From: Rahnella variigena
GTDB taxonomy: Bacteria > Pseudomonadota > Gammaproteobacteria > Enterobacterales > Enterobacteriaceae
Length of the DNA: 64,000 bases
Direction: 5' to 3'
Assembly: GCF_003610915.1 (NCBI RefSeq)
Contig: NZ_NSDJ01000001.1
Span: 3,038,001 to 3,102,000 of the forward strand
Shown in pieces: positions 27,230-37,849 of the stretch. Position 1 is the first letter of the stretch, and each line of letters opens with the position of its first letter. The notes below the pieces were generated by a model. The model was not told the origin of the DNA. It did no database searches and saw only the letters and a list, made by a program, of their open reading frames with translations. The position numbers and the translations under genes are program-made.

Positions 27230-28735
27230 TCAACGACTGCAAAGTTTGTAATACACCTCATTCCACCGGATCTGATTCTTAAAGTCCGGCAGCGTCGTCT
27301 CGTTATCAATCACCAGCAATTCAATATTGCTCAGCTCCGCATATAACCGCAGCGCATCAATATCCAGTGCCTGTGAGAACACGGTATGGTGCGCGCCGCC
27401 GCCAAGGATCCAGGCTTCTGCCGCTGTCGCCAGTGAAGGCTGGGCTTTCCAGATAGCCCGGGCGACGGGCAGTTTTGGCAACGGATGCGGTTGCTCGACG
27501 GTATCCACCAGATTGACCAGCAGACGGAAACGGTCGCCCATGTCGATGACGCTGGCGTTAACCGCAGGGCCTGCCGGCGTGGAGAAGATCAGACGCGCCG
27601 GATCCGCTTTGCCACCTATGCCGAGATATTGCGCATCGAGTAACGGTTTTTCTTCTTTAGCAATCGACGGGCACACTTCCAGCATGTGTGAACCGACTAC
27701 CAGGTCATTACCCGGCTTGAAGTGGTAGGTGTAATCTTCCATGAACGACGTGCCACCTTTCAGGCCGCTGGCCATCACTTTCATGATGCGCAGCAGTGCC
27801 GCAGTTTTCCAGTCGCCTTCGCCGCCAAAGCCGTAGCCTTTTTGCATCAGACGCTGTACCGCCAGCCCCGGCAACTGTTTCATGCCGTGCAGATCTTCAA
27901 AGTTGGTGGTGAATGCGCCGAATTTACCGTGCTCCAGGAAATGCGTCATCCCCAGTTCGATTTTCGCCGCATCCAGCAGGTTTTCACGACGTTCGCCGTT
28001 AAGTTTAACCGCATCGGTCAGGCGATAAGTGGCTTCGTATTCTTCCACCAGCGTGTCGATATCGCCTTTGCTGACTTCGTTGATGACGCTGACCAAATCG
28101 CCAATGCCGTAAGCATTGATGCTGTAGCCGAACTGGATTTGTGCGGCCACTTTGTCACCTTCTGTCACGGCAACTTCACGCATGTTGTCGCCAAAGCGCG
28201 CCACTTTCAGATGCTGACTTTCGTTTTTCGCGGCAGCGACGCGCATCCATTGGGCGATTCGGCGATGTGATTCGCCATCCTGCCAGTGACCCGCGACCAC
28301 AGTGTGTTGCTGACGCATACGGGCACCAATGAAGCCAAACTCGCGGCCGCCGTGTGCGGTCTGGTTCAGGTTCATGAAGTCCATGTCCATGGTGTCCCAC
28401 GGAATTTCAGCGTTGAACTGTGTATGGAACTGCAACAGTGGCTTATGCAGAATGCTTAAGCCCGCGATCCACATTTTGGCCGGAGAGAAGGTGTGCAGCC
28501 AGGTGATGATCCCCACGCAGGCATTGTCGTAGTTGGCGTCGCGGCACAGCGCCGTGATTTCATCCGGCGTGGTGACCAGCGGTTTAAGCACCAGTTTAAC
28601 CGGCAAACCGGCTTCGCTGTTCAGGCTACTGACCACCTTCTCGGCGTTCTCTTTTACCTGACGCAATGCTTCCGGTCCGTACAGATGCTGACTGCCAATG
28701 GCGAACCACACTTCGAGATGTTTAAACGCGTCCAT
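27230..28735 (-). CDS. araA: L-arabinose isomerase
   Basis: A 501-residue cytoplasmic enzyme that converts L-arabinose to L-ribulose, with Mn2+. It is collinear with E. coli AraA throughout, including the blocks [34 protein letters not shown] and [15 protein letters not shown]. The catalytic Glu and metal-binding His residues lie in these conserved blocks. A CAGGAG site precedes the ATG. It follows araB by 51 bp in one operon. In E. coli araD would come next; here a repeat and an unrelated operon follow, so araD is absent from this locus. Confidence 0.97.
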   Translation of the reverse strand: MDAFKHLEVWFAIGSQHLYGPEALRQVKENAEKVVSSLNSEAGLPVKLVLKPLVTTPDEITALCRDANYDNACVGIITWLHTFSPAKMWIAGLSILHKPLLQFHTQFNAEIPWDTMDMDFMNLNQTAHGGREFGFIGARMRQQHTVVAGHWQDGESHRRIAQWMRVAAAKNESQHLKVARFGDNMREVAVTEGDKVAAQIQFGYSINAYGIGDLVSVINEVSKGDIDTLVEEYEATYRLTDAVKLNGERRENLLDAAKIELGMTHFLEHGKFGAFTTNFEDLHGMKQLPGLAVQRLMQKGYGFGGEGDWKTAALLRIMKVMASGLKGGTSFMEDYTYHFKPGNDLVVGSHMLEVCPSIAKEEKPLLDAQYLGIGGKADPARLIFSTPAGPAVNASVIDMGDRFRLLVNLVDTVEQPHPLPKLPVARAIWKAQPSLATAAEAWILGGGAHHTVFSQALDIDALRLYAELSNIELLVIDNETTLPDFKNQIRWNEVYYKLCSR

Positions 28736-28786
28736 TTATTACTCCTGAATATCGTAGGTGTGAAATAGCAATTTATGAGACAGACA

Positions 28787-30466
28787 TTAATGTGCCGGTT
28801 TCGCTGCAAACAGCGGTTCAGTGGTGGCACACCATTGCTGATAACGTTCATACAGGCGCTGATATTGTTCGACGCGCTGTGGATCCGGCAGCAGCGTACG
28901 TTCTATGCTGCAGGCCATTTTTTCCTGTGCGGCCGGAACGTCGCTGAATTCCCCGGCGGCGACGGCAGCAAAAATTGCCGCACCCAGCGCGCAACACTGA
29001 TCGGAGGCGACGATTTGCAGCGGACGGTTCATCGCGTCGGCGCAAACCTGCATGATGACCGGTGATTTACGTGCGATACCGCCGAGCGTGAGGACGTTCT
29101 CCACCGGAATATCCTGCTGTTCGAAACATTCCATGATGGCGCGTGCGCCAAAGGCGGTGGCAGCGATAAAGCCCCCGAACAGTTCCGGCGCTTGCGTGCC
29201 CAGATTGATATCGGTGATGACGCCTTTCAGACGCTGATTGGCAAACGGCGTACGGCGACCGTTGAACCAGTCGAGCACCAGCGGCAGATGATCGAGTTTC
29301 GGACTGGCCGCCCACGCTGCGGTGAGATCGGACAGCAGATTTTTTTGCAGGCTGGTCAGTTGCGGTGCCATTTCAGGATGCACTTTGGCGGCCTGAATCA
29401 GCGGCCAGCTCAGCAGACGGCTAAACCAGGCATACATATCACCGAAAGCGGATTGTCCGGCTTCCATCCCAATCATGTCCGGCACCACGCTGCCTTCGAC
29501 CTGACCGCAGATCCCGGCAATCGCGCGGTCGTTTACACGCTCTTTGTCGGCGATCAGAATGTCGCAGGTGGAAGTCCCGATCACTTTCACCAGCGTATAA
29601 GGCTGTGCGCCCGCGCCGACTGCGCCCATATGGCAGTCGAATGCACCGCCGGAAAGCACCACGGAAGCAGGCAGACCAAGGCGTTCTGCCCATTCAGAGG
29701 TCAGCGTACCAACTGCCTGTTCAGCGGTAACGGTGTCAGTAAACAGCGGATACGGCAGGTTTTCGACCAGCAAAGGATCGAGAGCAGCGAAGAAATCTTT
29801 TGGCGGCAAACCGCCCCATGACGGATGCCAGAGCATTTTGTGTCCGGCGCTGCAACGGCCACGCACCACTTTGTCCGGCGCGGTGGTACCGGAAAGCAGG
29901 GCAGGCACCCAGTCGCACAGTTCAACCCAGGAAGCCGCGGCTGTTTTAACGGCAGCGTCCGCGCGGGAAACATGCAGGATTTTTGCCCAGAACCATTCAG
30001 AGGAGTAAACGCCGCCGATATAGCTGGAATAGTCGGGGAACTCACCGCTGCGGCACAGGCGGTTAATTTCTTCGGCTTCTTCTATTGCCGTGTGATCTTT
30101 CCATAACACGAACATGGCGTTCGGGTTTTCGGCGAACTCAGGCGTCAGCGCCAGAATGTTGCCTTCATTATCTACAGGAGCAGGCGTGGAACCGGTGGAA
30201 TCCACACCGATCCCTACCACGCGCGCCGCCCGTTCACTGCCCAGACGTTGCACGACGTTTTTGATTGCCTGCTCCATCGCTTCTATATAGTCGAGCGGAT
30301 GGTGGCGGAACTGGTTTATTGCCGCGTCACAGTAACGGCCTTCAGTCCAGCGCGGATAATAAACCACGTCAGTTTCCATCTCCGCACCGGTCTGACAATC
30401 CACAGCCAGTGCCCGGACAGAATCGCTGCCAAAATCAAGACCAAGAGCAATCGCACCTTGCGTCAT
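28787..30466 (-). CDS. araB: L-ribulokinase
   Basis: A 559-residue FGGY-family kinase that phosphorylates L-ribulose to L-ribulose 5-phosphate. The N-terminal phosphate loop [12 protein letters not shown], the catalytic-region motif [13 protein letters not shown] and the C-terminal ATP-site [18 protein letters not shown] are present. An AAGGAG site precedes the ATG at 30466. It is the first gene of araBA, divergent from araFGH, and is preceded by a classical AraC/CRP promoter. Confidence 0.97.
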   Translation of the reverse strand: MTQGAIALGLDFGSDSVRALAVDCQTGAEMETDVVYYPRWTEGRYCDAAINQFRHHPLDYIEAMEQAIKNVVQRLGSERAARVVGIGVDSTGSTPAPVDNEGNILALTPEFAENPNAMFVLWKDHTAIEEAEEINRLCRSGEFPDYSSYIGGVYSSEWFWAKILHVSRADAAVKTAAASWVELCDWVPALLSGTTAPDKVVRGRCSAGHKMLWHPSWGGLPPKDFFAALDPLLVENLPYPLFTDTVTAEQAVGTLTSEWAERLGLPASVVLSGGAFDCHMGAVGAGAQPYTLVKVIGTSTCDILIADKERVNDRAIAGICGQVEGSVVPDMIGMEAGQSAFGDMYAWFSRLLSWPLIQAAKVHPEMAPQLTSLQKNLLSDLTAAWAASPKLDHLPLVLDWFNGRRTPFANQRLKGVITDINLGTQAPELFGGFIAATAFGARAIMECFEQQDIPVENVLTLGGIARKSPVIMQVCADAMNRPLQIVASDQCCALGAAIFAAVAAGEFSDVPAAQEKMACSIERTLLPDPQRVEQYQRLYERYQQWCATTEPLFAAKPAH

Positions 30467-30524
30467 TCTTTCTCACTCCTTCAGGTTTGCCGTAGTCATT
30501 ACGGCGGCGAATCGAATTGCTCTA

Positions 30525-30617
30525 ACAGTAGGAGGATGCAAAAAAGTGAGTGAGGAGGCGTTAGCTGGAAGTATGCACAAATCTGCTCCCAATGATGTTT
30601 CTGTGAGGTTGGTCAAA
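30525..30617 (-). promoter_or_regulatory. araBA promoter with AraC I1/I2 half-sites, CRP site and -10
   Basis: Read on the minus strand, in order. A CRP site (complement of TGTGA-GGTTGG-TCAAA) is at 30602-30617. AraC half-site I1, GAGC-N7-TGCATA, is at 30588-30572. I2, CAGC-N7-TCCTCA, is at 30567-30551. Exactly 20 nt later the -10 hexamer TACTGT is at 30530-30525. Start-to-start spacing of I1 and I2 is 21 bp, and both the 20-nt gap and TACTGT are as in E. coli araBAD. A third similar half-site, CAGC-N7-TACATA, lies at 30663-30647, near where E. coli has its upstream operator. The rest of the gap to araF (30664-30882) must hold the araFGH promoter, which I could not place. Confidence 0.8.
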
Positions 30618-30882
30618 TGTTAGCGTTTGGCTAAAATCGCTATATCTATGTACAAACCTGCTGTTTTCCCGCCGTGTGATAGCGCTCTACATTCCGCTGC
30701 AAAATTACCGCTAAAACTTAACCCGTCTTACAAGAGAGTGTGACGTAAATCCGCTACATACCGGACTTCGCCGCACTTTCACTTTGTTTCTTTACGCTAC
30801 TGATAACGTTTTCATGATTGCGGCAAACCAACAGATATGAGACTGCGATTGTGAAAAACAACAATAAAAGTCGGAGAACATC

Positions 30883-31869
30883 ATGCATAAATTCACTAAG
30901 GCATTAGCGGCGGTAGGGTTAGCAGCCGTTATGTCACATTCAGCTATGGCAGCCGAAAATCCAAAGCTGGGTTTCCTGGTTAAACAGCCCGAAGAGCCGT
31001 GGTTCCAGACTGAATGGCGCTTTGCAGATAAAGCCGGTAAGGATCTGAACTTTGAGGTCATCAAAATTGCTGTGCCAGACGGTGAAAAAACGCTGAATGC
31101 CATCGACAGTCTGGCGGCAAACGGTGCGAAAGGTTTTGTTATCTGTACGCCGGATCCGCGTCTGGGGCCTGCCATCATGGCGAAAGCGCGCAGCTATGAC
31201 ATGAAAGTTATCCAGGTGGATGACCAGTTCGTGAATGCCAAAGGCAAGCCAATGGAAGAGGTGCCATTAGTGATGATGGCCGCCACCAAAATCGGCGAAC
31301 GTCAGGGACAGGAACTGTATAAAGAAATGCAAAAACGTGGCTGGAAAGTCGCAGATACCGGCGTGATGGCGATTACCGCTGATGAGCTGGACACTGCACG
31401 CCGCCGTACTTCCGGTTCAATGGACGCGCTGAAAGCTGCCGGTTTTCCGGAAAAACAAATCTATAAAGTTCCGACCAAATCCAACGATATTCCTGGCGCA
31501 CTGGATGCCGGTAACTCCCTGTTAGTCCAACATCCTGAAGTGAAGAACTGGCTGATCATCGGTATGAACGACAACACCGTTCTCGGCGGTGTGCGTGCAA
31601 CAGAAGGTCAGGGATTCAAAGCCGCTAATGTGATCGGTATCGGTATCAACGGTGTGGACGCCGTGAATGAGCTGTCAAAAAGCGCGCAAACCGGCTTCTA
31701 CGGTTCCCTGTTACCTAGCCCGGATATCCACGGTTATAAAAGTATCCAGATGCTGAACGAATGGGTCACCAAAGGCGTTGAACCACCGAAATTCACCGAA
31801 GTCACTGATGTTGTCCTGATCACCCGCGACAACTTCAAAGAAGAACTGAAGAAGAAAGGCTTAATGTAA
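30883..31869 (+). CDS. araF: L-arabinose-binding periplasmic protein
   Basis: A 328-residue periplasmic binding protein of the ribose-binding superfamily that delivers L-arabinose to AraGH. The signal peptide is cleaved after AMA near residue 22, giving mature AENPKLGFLVKQPEEPWFQ. The body matches E. coli AraF (KAGKDLNFEVIKIAVPDGEK and later blocks). A GGAG site precedes the ATG. It is the first gene of araFGH, divergent from araBA. A 246-bp gap containing an ERIC element separates it from araG. Confidence 0.96.
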   Translation: MHKFTKALAAVGLAAVMSHSAMAAENPKLGFLVKQPEEPWFQTEWRFADKAGKDLNFEVIKIAVPDGEKTLNAIDSLAANGAKGFVICTPDPRLGPAIMAKARSYDMKVIQVDDQFVNAKGKPMEEVPLVMMAATKIGERQGQELYKEMQKRGWKVADTGVMAITADELDTARRRTSGSMDALKAAGFPEKQIYKVPTKSNDIPGALDAGNSLLVQHPEVKNWLIIGMNDNTVLGGVRATEGQGFKAANVIGIGINGVDAVNELSKSAQTGFYGSLLPSPDIHGYKSIQMLNEWVTKGVEPPKFTEVTDVVLITRDNFKEELKKKGLM

Positions 31870-31870
31870 T

Positions 31871-31994
31871 TTCCTCGTCATCCTTCGGGCTGCAGATGCG
31901 TTGGCTGCGTTCGCTCACCCCGGTCACTTACTTATGTAAGCTCCCGGGGATTCACGAACTTGCCGCCTTCCTGCAACCCGAATGATTTAGAGGA
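31871..31994. repeat. ERIC element inside the araFGH operon
   Basis: Close match to the ERIC consensus, including GCGTTGGCTGCGTTCGCTCA, CACTTACTTATGTAAGCTCC, GGGGATTCAC and TTGCCGCCTTCCTGCAA. It starts two bases after the araF stop and would form a long hairpin in the araFGH message, between the abundant binding protein and the membrane components. Confidence 0.92.
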
Positions 31995-32115
31995 ATAGCG
32001 AGTTAAACGAGCATTAGATAACGCTGCTGCAGAGTGGACGACAGGAAGTTTTACGAACTGTTTTCTGCTGTGCAGTGGCGTGCATTCAACTTTACTTAAT
32101 TTCCAGGTAGCCCCT

Positions 32116-33699
32116 ATGACTCAGCAATCTTCAAACAAGACGCCTTTGCTGACACCGTCACTGACGGAGTTTGATGCGGCCACGCCGTATCTGGAATTCC
32201 ATGACATTGGCAAAACTTTTCCAGGTGTGAAAGCGCTGGACGGGATTTCTTTCAATTGTTATGCCGGGCAGATCCATGCGCTGATGGGCGAAAACGGCGC
32301 GGGTAAATCGACGCTTCTGAAAATCCTCAGCGGCAACTATCAGCCTTCACAGGGCAATATTCATATCAGAGGGCAGCAGGTCGCTTTCAATAACACCACC
32401 GATGCGCTCGATGCCGGTGTGGCGATCATTTATCAGGAATTGCATCTGGTGCCGGAAATGACGGTGGCAGAGAACATTTATCTCGGACAGTTGCCCAGCA
32501 AACACGGTTTTGTGAACCGCAAATTGCTGCGCTATGAAACCAAAATTCAGCTCGAACACCTCGGGCTGGATATCGATCCCGATACCCCGCTGAAATATCT
32601 CTCCATCGGCCAGTGGCAGATGGTGGAAATCGCTAAAGCGCTGGCGCGTAACGCCAAAATCATTGCTTTCGATGAGCCGACCAGTTCACTTTCAGCACGT
32701 GAAATCGAACAATTATTCCGTGTCATCCGTGAGTTGCGGGCAGAAGGGCGTGTGATTTTGTATGTCTCACACCGTATGGAAGAGATTTTTGCATTAAGTG
32801 ACGCTGTCACCGTTTTCAAAGACGGCCGCTATGTGCGTACCTTTGACGACATGACACAGGTGGATAACAGCAAGCTGGTGCAGGCGATGGTCGGCCGTAA
32901 TCTGGACGACATTTACGGCTACGCGCCGCGTCCGCACGGCGAAATACGTTTGCAGCTGGATCAGGTCAAAGCACCGGGCGTGAAAACGCCGATCTGCCTG
33001 AGCGTGCGTCAGGGAGAAATCGTCGGCCTGTTCGGGCTGGTAGGCGCCGGTCGCAGTGAGCTGATGAAGGGGTTATTCGGCGGCACGCGCGTCACCGGCG
33101 GCACACTGCGGCTCGATGGCAAAGTGATGAACATCCGCAAACCGGCAGACGCGATCCGCCAGGGCATCATGCTGTGTCCTGAAGACCGCAAAGCCGACGG
33201 CATCATTCCTGTTCACTCGGTACGTGACAACATCAACATCAGCGCCCGCCGGAAAACGGTGAAAGCGGGTTGCCTGATCAACAACGCCTGGGAAGCGAAA
33301 AATGCGCGCAAGCACATCGAGGCGCTGAATATCAAAACGCCGAGCGATCAGCAGCTGATCATGAACCTTTCCGGCGGTAATCAGCAAAAAGCCATTTTGG
33401 GGCGCTGGTTGTCGGAAGACATGAAAGTCATTTTGCTCGACGAACCGACGCGCGGGATTGACGTCGGCGCCAAGCATGAAATTTACAACGTGATTTATTC
33501 ACTGGCGAAACAAGGCATTGCGGTGCTGTTTGCGTCCAGTGATTTACCGGAAGTGCTGGGTCTGGCGGACAGAATTGTGGTGATGCGCGAAGGCGCTGTC
33601 TCCGGCGAACTGTCCCACGATGAAGCCACCGAAGAAAAAGCGCTGGGGCTCGCCATGTTGCGGACACTAGACCTTGATTCTGCCCCTGACGCTGCCTGA
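32116..33699 (+). CDS. araG: L-arabinose ABC importer ATPase AraG
   Basis: A 527-residue ATPase with two fused ABC domains. The first has Walker [10 protein letters not shown] and signature [15 protein letters not shown] with FDEPTSS. The second has a degenerate Walker A region (GLVGAGRSE), signature [14 protein letters not shown] and LDEPTRGID. This pattern is standard for sugar importers of the RbsA/MglA/AraG group. The ATG at 32116 gives a tail of about 20 residues more than E. coli AraG; an upstream in-frame start would add 12 more without a ribosome site. araH follows at 18 bp. Confidence 0.95.
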   Translation: MTQQSSNKTPLLTPSLTEFDAATPYLEFHDIGKTFPGVKALDGISFNCYAGQIHALMGENGAGKSTLLKILSGNYQPSQGNIHIRGQQVAFNNTTDALDAGVAIIYQELHLVPEMTVAENIYLGQLPSKHGFVNRKLLRYETKIQLEHLGLDIDPDTPLKYLSIGQWQMVEIAKALARNAKIIAFDEPTSSLSAREIEQLFRVIRELRAEGRVILYVSHRMEEIFALSDAVTVFKDGRYVRTFDDMTQVDNSKLVQAMVGRNLDDIYGYAPRPHGEIRLQLDQVKAPGVKTPICLSVRQGEIVGLFGLVGAGRSELMKGLFGGTRVTGGTLRLDGKVMNIRKPADAIRQGIMLCPEDRKADGIIPVHSVRDNINISARRKTVKAGCLINNAWEAKNARKHIEALNIKTPSDQQLIMNLSGGNQQKAILGRWLSEDMKVILLDEPTRGIDVGAKHEIYNVIYSLAKQGIAVLFASSDLPEVLGLADRIVVMREGAVSGELSHDEATEEKALGLAMLRTLDLDSAPDAA

Positions 33700-33717
33700 C
33701 TGAGGAGCAAAAATATT

Positions 33718-34722
33718 ATGTCGAGTATGACAACCAATTCAGCCAAACCGGATCAACCTTCAGCTGCATCGCGCAGCGGACAAGGCCTGATGCGTATCTG
33801 GGACAGCTACGGCATGTTAGTGGTGTTCGCCGTACTGTTTCTCGCCTGTTCGATTTTCGTGCCGAACTTCAGTTCTTTCATCAACATGAAAGGGCTGGGA
33901 CTGGCTATTTCGATGTCCGGCATGGTGGCCTGCGGGATGCTGTTCTGTCTGGCTTCCGGTGACTTTGACTTGTCCGTCGCCTCCGTCATCGCCTGTGCGG
34001 GCGTGACAACCGCGGTGGTCATCAACATGACTGAAAGCCTGTGGATTGGCGTCGCTGCCGGTTTACTGCTTGGGATGCTGACCGGTTTGCTCAACGGTTT
34101 TGTTATCGCCCGCCTGAAAATTAACGCGCTGATCACCACGCTTGCCACCATGCAGATTGTGCGCGGTCTGGCGTACATCATTTCTGACGGTAAAGCAGTG
34201 GGCATCGAAGACGAACGCTTCTTCGCACTCGGCTACGCCAACTGGCTGGGACTGCCCGCACCAATCTGGCTGACGGTCGGCTGTCTGATTATCTTTGGTC
34301 TGCTGCTTAACAAAACCACGTTTGGCCGAAACACGCTGGCGATTGGGGGTAATGAAGATGCCGCGCGTCTGGCCGGTGTGCCGGTGGTGCGCACTAAAAT
34401 CATTATCTTCGTACTGTCCGGTCTGGTATCGGCGGCGGCGGGGATCATTCTGGCTTCACGTATGACCAGCGGTCAGCCAATGACGTCGCTGGGCTTTGAG
34501 CTGATCGTCATCTCCGCCTGCGTGCTGGGTGGCGTTTCGCTGAAAGGCGGCATCGGTAAGATTTCCTACGTGGTATCGGGGATCCTGATCCTGGGTACCG
34601 TGGAAAATGCCATGAACCTGCTGAATATATCTCCGTTCTCGCAGTATGTGGTACGTGGTCTGATCCTGCTGGCGGCGGTTATCTTCGACCGTTACAAACA
34701 GAAAGCCAAAAAGACCGTTTAA
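33718..34722 (+). CDS. araH: L-arabinose ABC importer permease AraH
   Basis: A 334-residue inner membrane permease of the BPD_transp_2 family with about eight to ten segments. Typical blocks are GDFDLSVASVIACAGV, GLLNGFVIARLKINALITTL and ACVLGGVSLKGGIGKI. A GAGGAG site lies 10 bp before the ATG. It is the last transport gene of araFGH and forms the channel for AraG. Confidence 0.95.
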   Translation: MSSMTTNSAKPDQPSAASRSGQGLMRIWDSYGMLVVFAVLFLACSIFVPNFSSFINMKGLGLAISMSGMVACGMLFCLASGDFDLSVASVIACAGVTTAVVINMTESLWIGVAAGLLLGMLTGLLNGFVIARLKINALITTLATMQIVRGLAYIISDGKAVGIEDERFFALGYANWLGLPAPIWLTVGCLIIFGLLLNKTTFGRNTLAIGGNEDAARLAGVPVVRTKIIIFVLSGLVSAAAGIILASRMTSGQPMTSLGFELIVISACVLGGVSLKGGIGKISYVVSGILILGTVENAMNLLNISPFSQYVVRGLILLAAVIFDRYKQKAKKTV

Positions 34723-34759
34723 ACCGGTTTTGTGATAACGCTTTCACAGCTTACTACCC

Positions 34760-34793
34760 GCGGCATTTAACGCTCAGACCGGTTAAATGCCGC
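34760..34793. other. Strong 12-bp hairpin between araH and araC
   Basis: GCGGCATTTAAC, a 10-nt loop, GTTAAATGCCGC. The stem is perfect, but on neither strand is it followed by a U run, so it is not a canonical terminator. It may protect the araFGH message 3' end or attenuate read-through into araC. Confidence 0.6.
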
Positions 34794-34857
34794 AAAAACG
34801 CGTGGTTGTTCACAAAAAAGTAACATTTATTGGCAGCGTTTTCATCGGCGATTAGAA

Positions 34858-34874
34858 TAGATAAAAAGTCCATA
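34858..34874 (+). promoter_or_regulatory. AraC half-site upstream of araC
   Basis: TAGA-N7-TCCATA, one mismatch from the E. coli I1 pattern TAGC-N7-TCCATA. It lies 26-42 bp before the araC start codon, a position suited to autorepression. Confidence 0.6.
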
Positions 34875-34899
34875 GCCACGTGAAGTTTTGGGAGGTTCG

Positions 34900-35835
34900 A
34901 TGTATCACCGTATGATTCAGGATCAGCAGCAAAACCCGCTGTTACCGGGTTACAGTTTCAACGCCTATCTGGTCGCCGGTATGACACCGATCCTTGCTGA
35001 CGGGCCACTGGACTTTGCCATTGACCGTCCGGGTGGCATGAAAGGTTACATTCTCAACCTGACCGTAAAAGGGCAGGGTAAAGTTTTTGACGGCGAAGAT
35101 ACGTTCTACTGCAACCCCGGTGATCTGTTGTTATTCCCGCCGAAAGCCCGTCATCTCTACAGCCGTTCCGCTAACGCCGATTCCTGGTATCACCGCTGGG
35201 TGTATTTCCGCCCGCGTGCCTACTGGGCAGACTGGCTGGAGTGGCACACCAAAACCCGCGACGTCGGGCGTCTCTCCTTACCGAATAACACCTTATTACT
35301 GGAATTCGACCGCCTGTTTGCCAATATCGAGCAAACTCAAAAATCAGGCCGTCGTTTCTGCGAAGAGTTAGGGATGAATCTGCTGGAGCGTCTGTTGCTG
35401 CGCGCAATGGAAGAAGATCCGCAGAGTCCGCAAAAAATTATGGATCCGCGCGTTATCGAAGCCTGCCAGTTCATCACCGGAAATCTGGCCGGAGAGTTGC
35501 GTATCGACGAAGTGGCGCGTCATGTTTGCCTGTCGCCGTCACGGCTGGCACATCTTTTCCGTGAGCAGGTGGGGATCAACATCCTGCGCTGGCGTGAAGA
35601 TCAGCGGGTGATCCGCGCCAAACTGTTATTACAGACGACTCAGGAATCTATAGCGACGATTGGCCGTGTGGTGGGATATGACGATCAGTTGTATTTCTCG
35701 CGGGTATTCCGCAAACGGGTAGGGGTCAGCCCAAGTGATTTCCGCCGCAGAAGTGTTGAGATTAACTATCCGGCTAAACCGTACAAGTCACATCCGTGGC
35801 CGGAGCAGGAAAACGCGGTGGCGTATCATTTTTGA
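34900..35835 (+). CDS. araC: Arabinose operon regulator AraC
   Basis: A 311-residue regulator. The N-terminal cupin domain binds arabinose (about residues 20-170, with the [16 protein letters not shown] arm region). The C-terminal pair of helix-turn-helix motifs is at about 205-295 ([21 protein letters not shown] and [20 protein letters not shown]). The ATG at 34900 follows GGGAGG. The protein is about 20 residues longer than E. coli AraC. The gene sits downstream of araH in the same direction, not divergent from araB as in E. coli. Confidence 0.93.
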   Translation: MYHRMIQDQQQNPLLPGYSFNAYLVAGMTPILADGPLDFAIDRPGGMKGYILNLTVKGQGKVFDGEDTFYCNPGDLLLFPPKARHLYSRSANADSWYHRWVYFRPRAYWADWLEWHTKTRDVGRLSLPNNTLLLEFDRLFANIEQTQKSGRRFCEELGMNLLERLLLRAMEEDPQSPQKIMDPRVIEACQFITGNLAGELRIDEVARHVCLSPSRLAHLFREQVGINILRWREDQRVIRAKLLLQTTQESIATIGRVVGYDDQLYFSRVFRKRVGVSPSDFRRRSVEINYPAKPYKSHPWPEQENAVAYHF

Positions 35836-35840
35836 GTTTT

Positions 35841-36440
35841 GCAGAGTGGGCCGCTGCAAAAGGGGCGGCCGTTTAAGGTCAACAACACCTTGGGTTGCCA
35901 CTCAAACTGGCCTTAAGGTCAAGGTCAAGGTCGTGGGCGTCGGCCCACACCGACCAGAGACCCGGTAACGCGCGGGCCTCTGGACTCCGCGCTTTTTTCA
36001 CTGCGCGCTGTCGCGGGTATGACGGACATGTTCTGGCGCATTGGTAAGTGGCGAAAATCCAGGTGCTTCGCACTGCCTTCTCTCGGTCTTCGAGCCACAG
36101 GTCTCGAAGCCGCTCCGTTCAGCTGGATTTTAAGCACGCCAATCCACTTTTCTAAAAGATAAAAGAGACGATCTGCCGTTGATTTTAAGAGCGTGCGGGC
36201 GATTCAGAAATCTTGCTGAATGAGAGGTTGCAGACCTGAGGCTGCAATCCCGAAATGAAGGCACCGCGCAGCGGCAAGCTTTACAGCCTGTCACTGCGGT
36301 AACTGAAACATAGCCACCGAGCGGAAGCGCTTGTTGAAAAAGCGAAGGAAGATCCAAGAGGGAAAAAGCATTTTCCCTCTTGGTCGGTTTCAGCGCGAAA
36401 GGCCGAGTGATAACCGTTATTAAGAAACCGAAATTATCTC
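35841..36440. repeat. Composite intergenic repeat, copy 4
   Basis: The left end has GCAGAG, GGCCGC...GCGGCC, three AAGGTC hexamers and the palindrome GTGGGCGTCGGCCCAC. Stem-loop 35954-35983 and the following arm are identical to copy 3 over about 105 bp (16552-16656). The right side has stem-loop 36354-36383 (CCAAGAGGGAAAAAG...TTTTCCCTCTTGG) and the second end type (GGTCGGTTTCAG...AAACCGAAATTA), as in copy 1. So it is a hybrid with one end of each kind. It fills the gap between the convergent araC and uxuA genes. Confidence 0.88.
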
Positions 36441-36467
36441 AGTCGGAAGTTAATATATCCAGCGAGT

Positions 36468-37652
36468 TTACTCGGCAAAGAAGCTCTGTTTCAACGCCCG
36501 CTCTACACCCCGCAGTTCCGCCAGTCCCCGCAGACGTCCAATCGCCGAATACCCCGGATTGGTTTTCTTGTGCAAGTCATCCAGCATCTGATGGCCGTGA
36601 TCAGGGCGCATCGGGATAGCGCGCAAATTACCTGCGCGGCGGCGGGTTTGCTCTTCGGTCAGAATGGCTTTGATGACTGCGACCATATCCACATCACCGT
36701 CCAGATGGTCGGCTTCATGGAAGCTGCCCGGAACTTCTTCGCGCAACGTGGCGCGCAGGTGGATGAAGTGAACGCGATCGGCGTAATCGGTCATCATTTT
36801 CACCAGGTCATTATCCTCACGTACGCCGTAAGAACCGGTGCAGAAGCAGAAACCGTTATGGATACTGTCGACGGTTTCTTTCAGCCATTGCATATCTTCA
36901 ATGGTGGAGATAATGCGCGGCAGACCGAGGATAGGGCGCGGGGGATCATCCGGATGAACCGCCAGACTTAATCCGCATTGCTCCGCCACTGGCACAATAC
37001 TGCGCAGGAAGTGCGCCATGTTTTCACGCAGTTTGGCCTTATCGATACCGTCGTACGTCGCCAGACGGGCACGGAACTGATCCAGCGTATAACCTTCTTC
37101 TGCACCGGGCAGACCGGCGATGATGTTTGACACCAGCTGGTCTTTCTCTGCCTGCGTCATCGCCGCAAAATATTCTGCCGCTTGTTTCTGTTCTTCAGCG
37201 CTGTAATACGACGTCGCGCCTTCACGTTTGAGCAAATGCAATTCAAAGGCCGCGAAAGCGATGTGGTCGAAGCGCAGGGCGCGTGAACCGTCCGGAAGCA
37301 GATAACCCAGATCGGTACGCGTCCAGTCCAGAACCGGCATGAAGTTATAGCAGACCGTATAAATCCCACATTCCGCCAGATTACGAATAGATTGCTGATA
37401 GTTCGCAATGTGCTTCTCAACATCTCCGCTGCGGGTTTTGATTTCCTCATGTACCGGAATGCTTTCGACAACTGACCACACCAGACCTTTGGCTTCAATG
37501 ATCGCCTTACGCTTTTTAATTTCTTCTACCGGCCACACTTCACCGTTAGGAATATGGTGCAGGGCAGTGACCACGCCAGTTGCGCCAGCCTGACGCACAT
37601 CATCAAGCGAAACCGGATCGTTCGGGCCGTACCAACGCCATGTCTGTTCCAT
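36468..37652 (-). CDS. uxuA: D-mannonate dehydratase
   Basis: A 394-residue enzyme that dehydrates D-mannonate to 2-keto-3-deoxygluconate in glucuronate catabolism, using Fe2+ or Mn2+. Conserved blocks are [49 protein letters not shown] and RVHFIHLR, with the metal-binding Cys, His and Asp inside them. An AAGGAAAACAC ribosome site precedes the ATG. It is divergent from a UxuR-type regulator. uxuB is not adjacent, unlike in E. coli. Confidence 0.95.
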   Translation of the reverse strand: MEQTWRWYGPNDPVSLDDVRQAGATGVVTALHHIPNGEVWPVEEIKKRKAIIEAKGLVWSVVESIPVHEEIKTRSGDVEKHIANYQQSIRNLAECGIYTVCYNFMPVLDWTRTDLGYLLPDGSRALRFDHIAFAAFELHLLKREGATSYYSAEEQKQAAEYFAAMTQAEKDQLVSNIIAGLPGAEEGYTLDQFRARLATYDGIDKAKLRENMAHFLRSIVPVAEQCGLSLAVHPDDPPRPILGLPRIISTIEDMQWLKETVDSIHNGFCFCTGSYGVREDNDLVKMMTDYADRVHFIHLRATLREEVPGSFHEADHLDGDVDMVAVIKAILTEEQTRRRAGNLRAIPMRPDHGHQMLDDLHKKTNPGYSAIGRLRGLAELRGVERALKQSFFAE

Positions 37653-37742
37653 GTGTTTTCCTTAAAATTGTTAACTGACTCTCTGAATGTAGTTGACGCA
37701 TGGCCGGTGATAAGTTCAATCTTAATGCGCGGTCTGGTCAGG

Positions 37743-37769
37743 TGGTCTGCTGGTCAGGCCATCAGACCA
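37743..37769. promoter_or_regulatory. 27-bp palindrome between uxuA and uxuR, probable operator
   Basis: The arms TGGTCTG-C-TGG and CCA-T-CAGACCA mirror each other at ten of eleven positions around a 5-bp centre. GntR/FadR-family operators commonly contain TGGT...ACCA. It lies 90 bp before uxuA and 81 bp before the regulator, so one protein could control both genes. Confidence 0.65.
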
Positions 37770-37849
37770 ACATATGATTCAGTATCAAACCGATGATTAA
37801 TGTGACCTGGATAACAGATCTGCGATTCAGCAAGAACACGGAGACAATA

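Noticed and set aside
34731..34748. CRP site before araC: TGTGA and TCACA
   Set aside because: The halves are 8 bp apart; CRP needs 6.
36570..36971. Plus-strand frame opposite uxuA, and similar frames opposite araA, araB, hutU and bcsA
   Set aside because: All lie fully inside well-identified genes and show no family features or ribosome sites.
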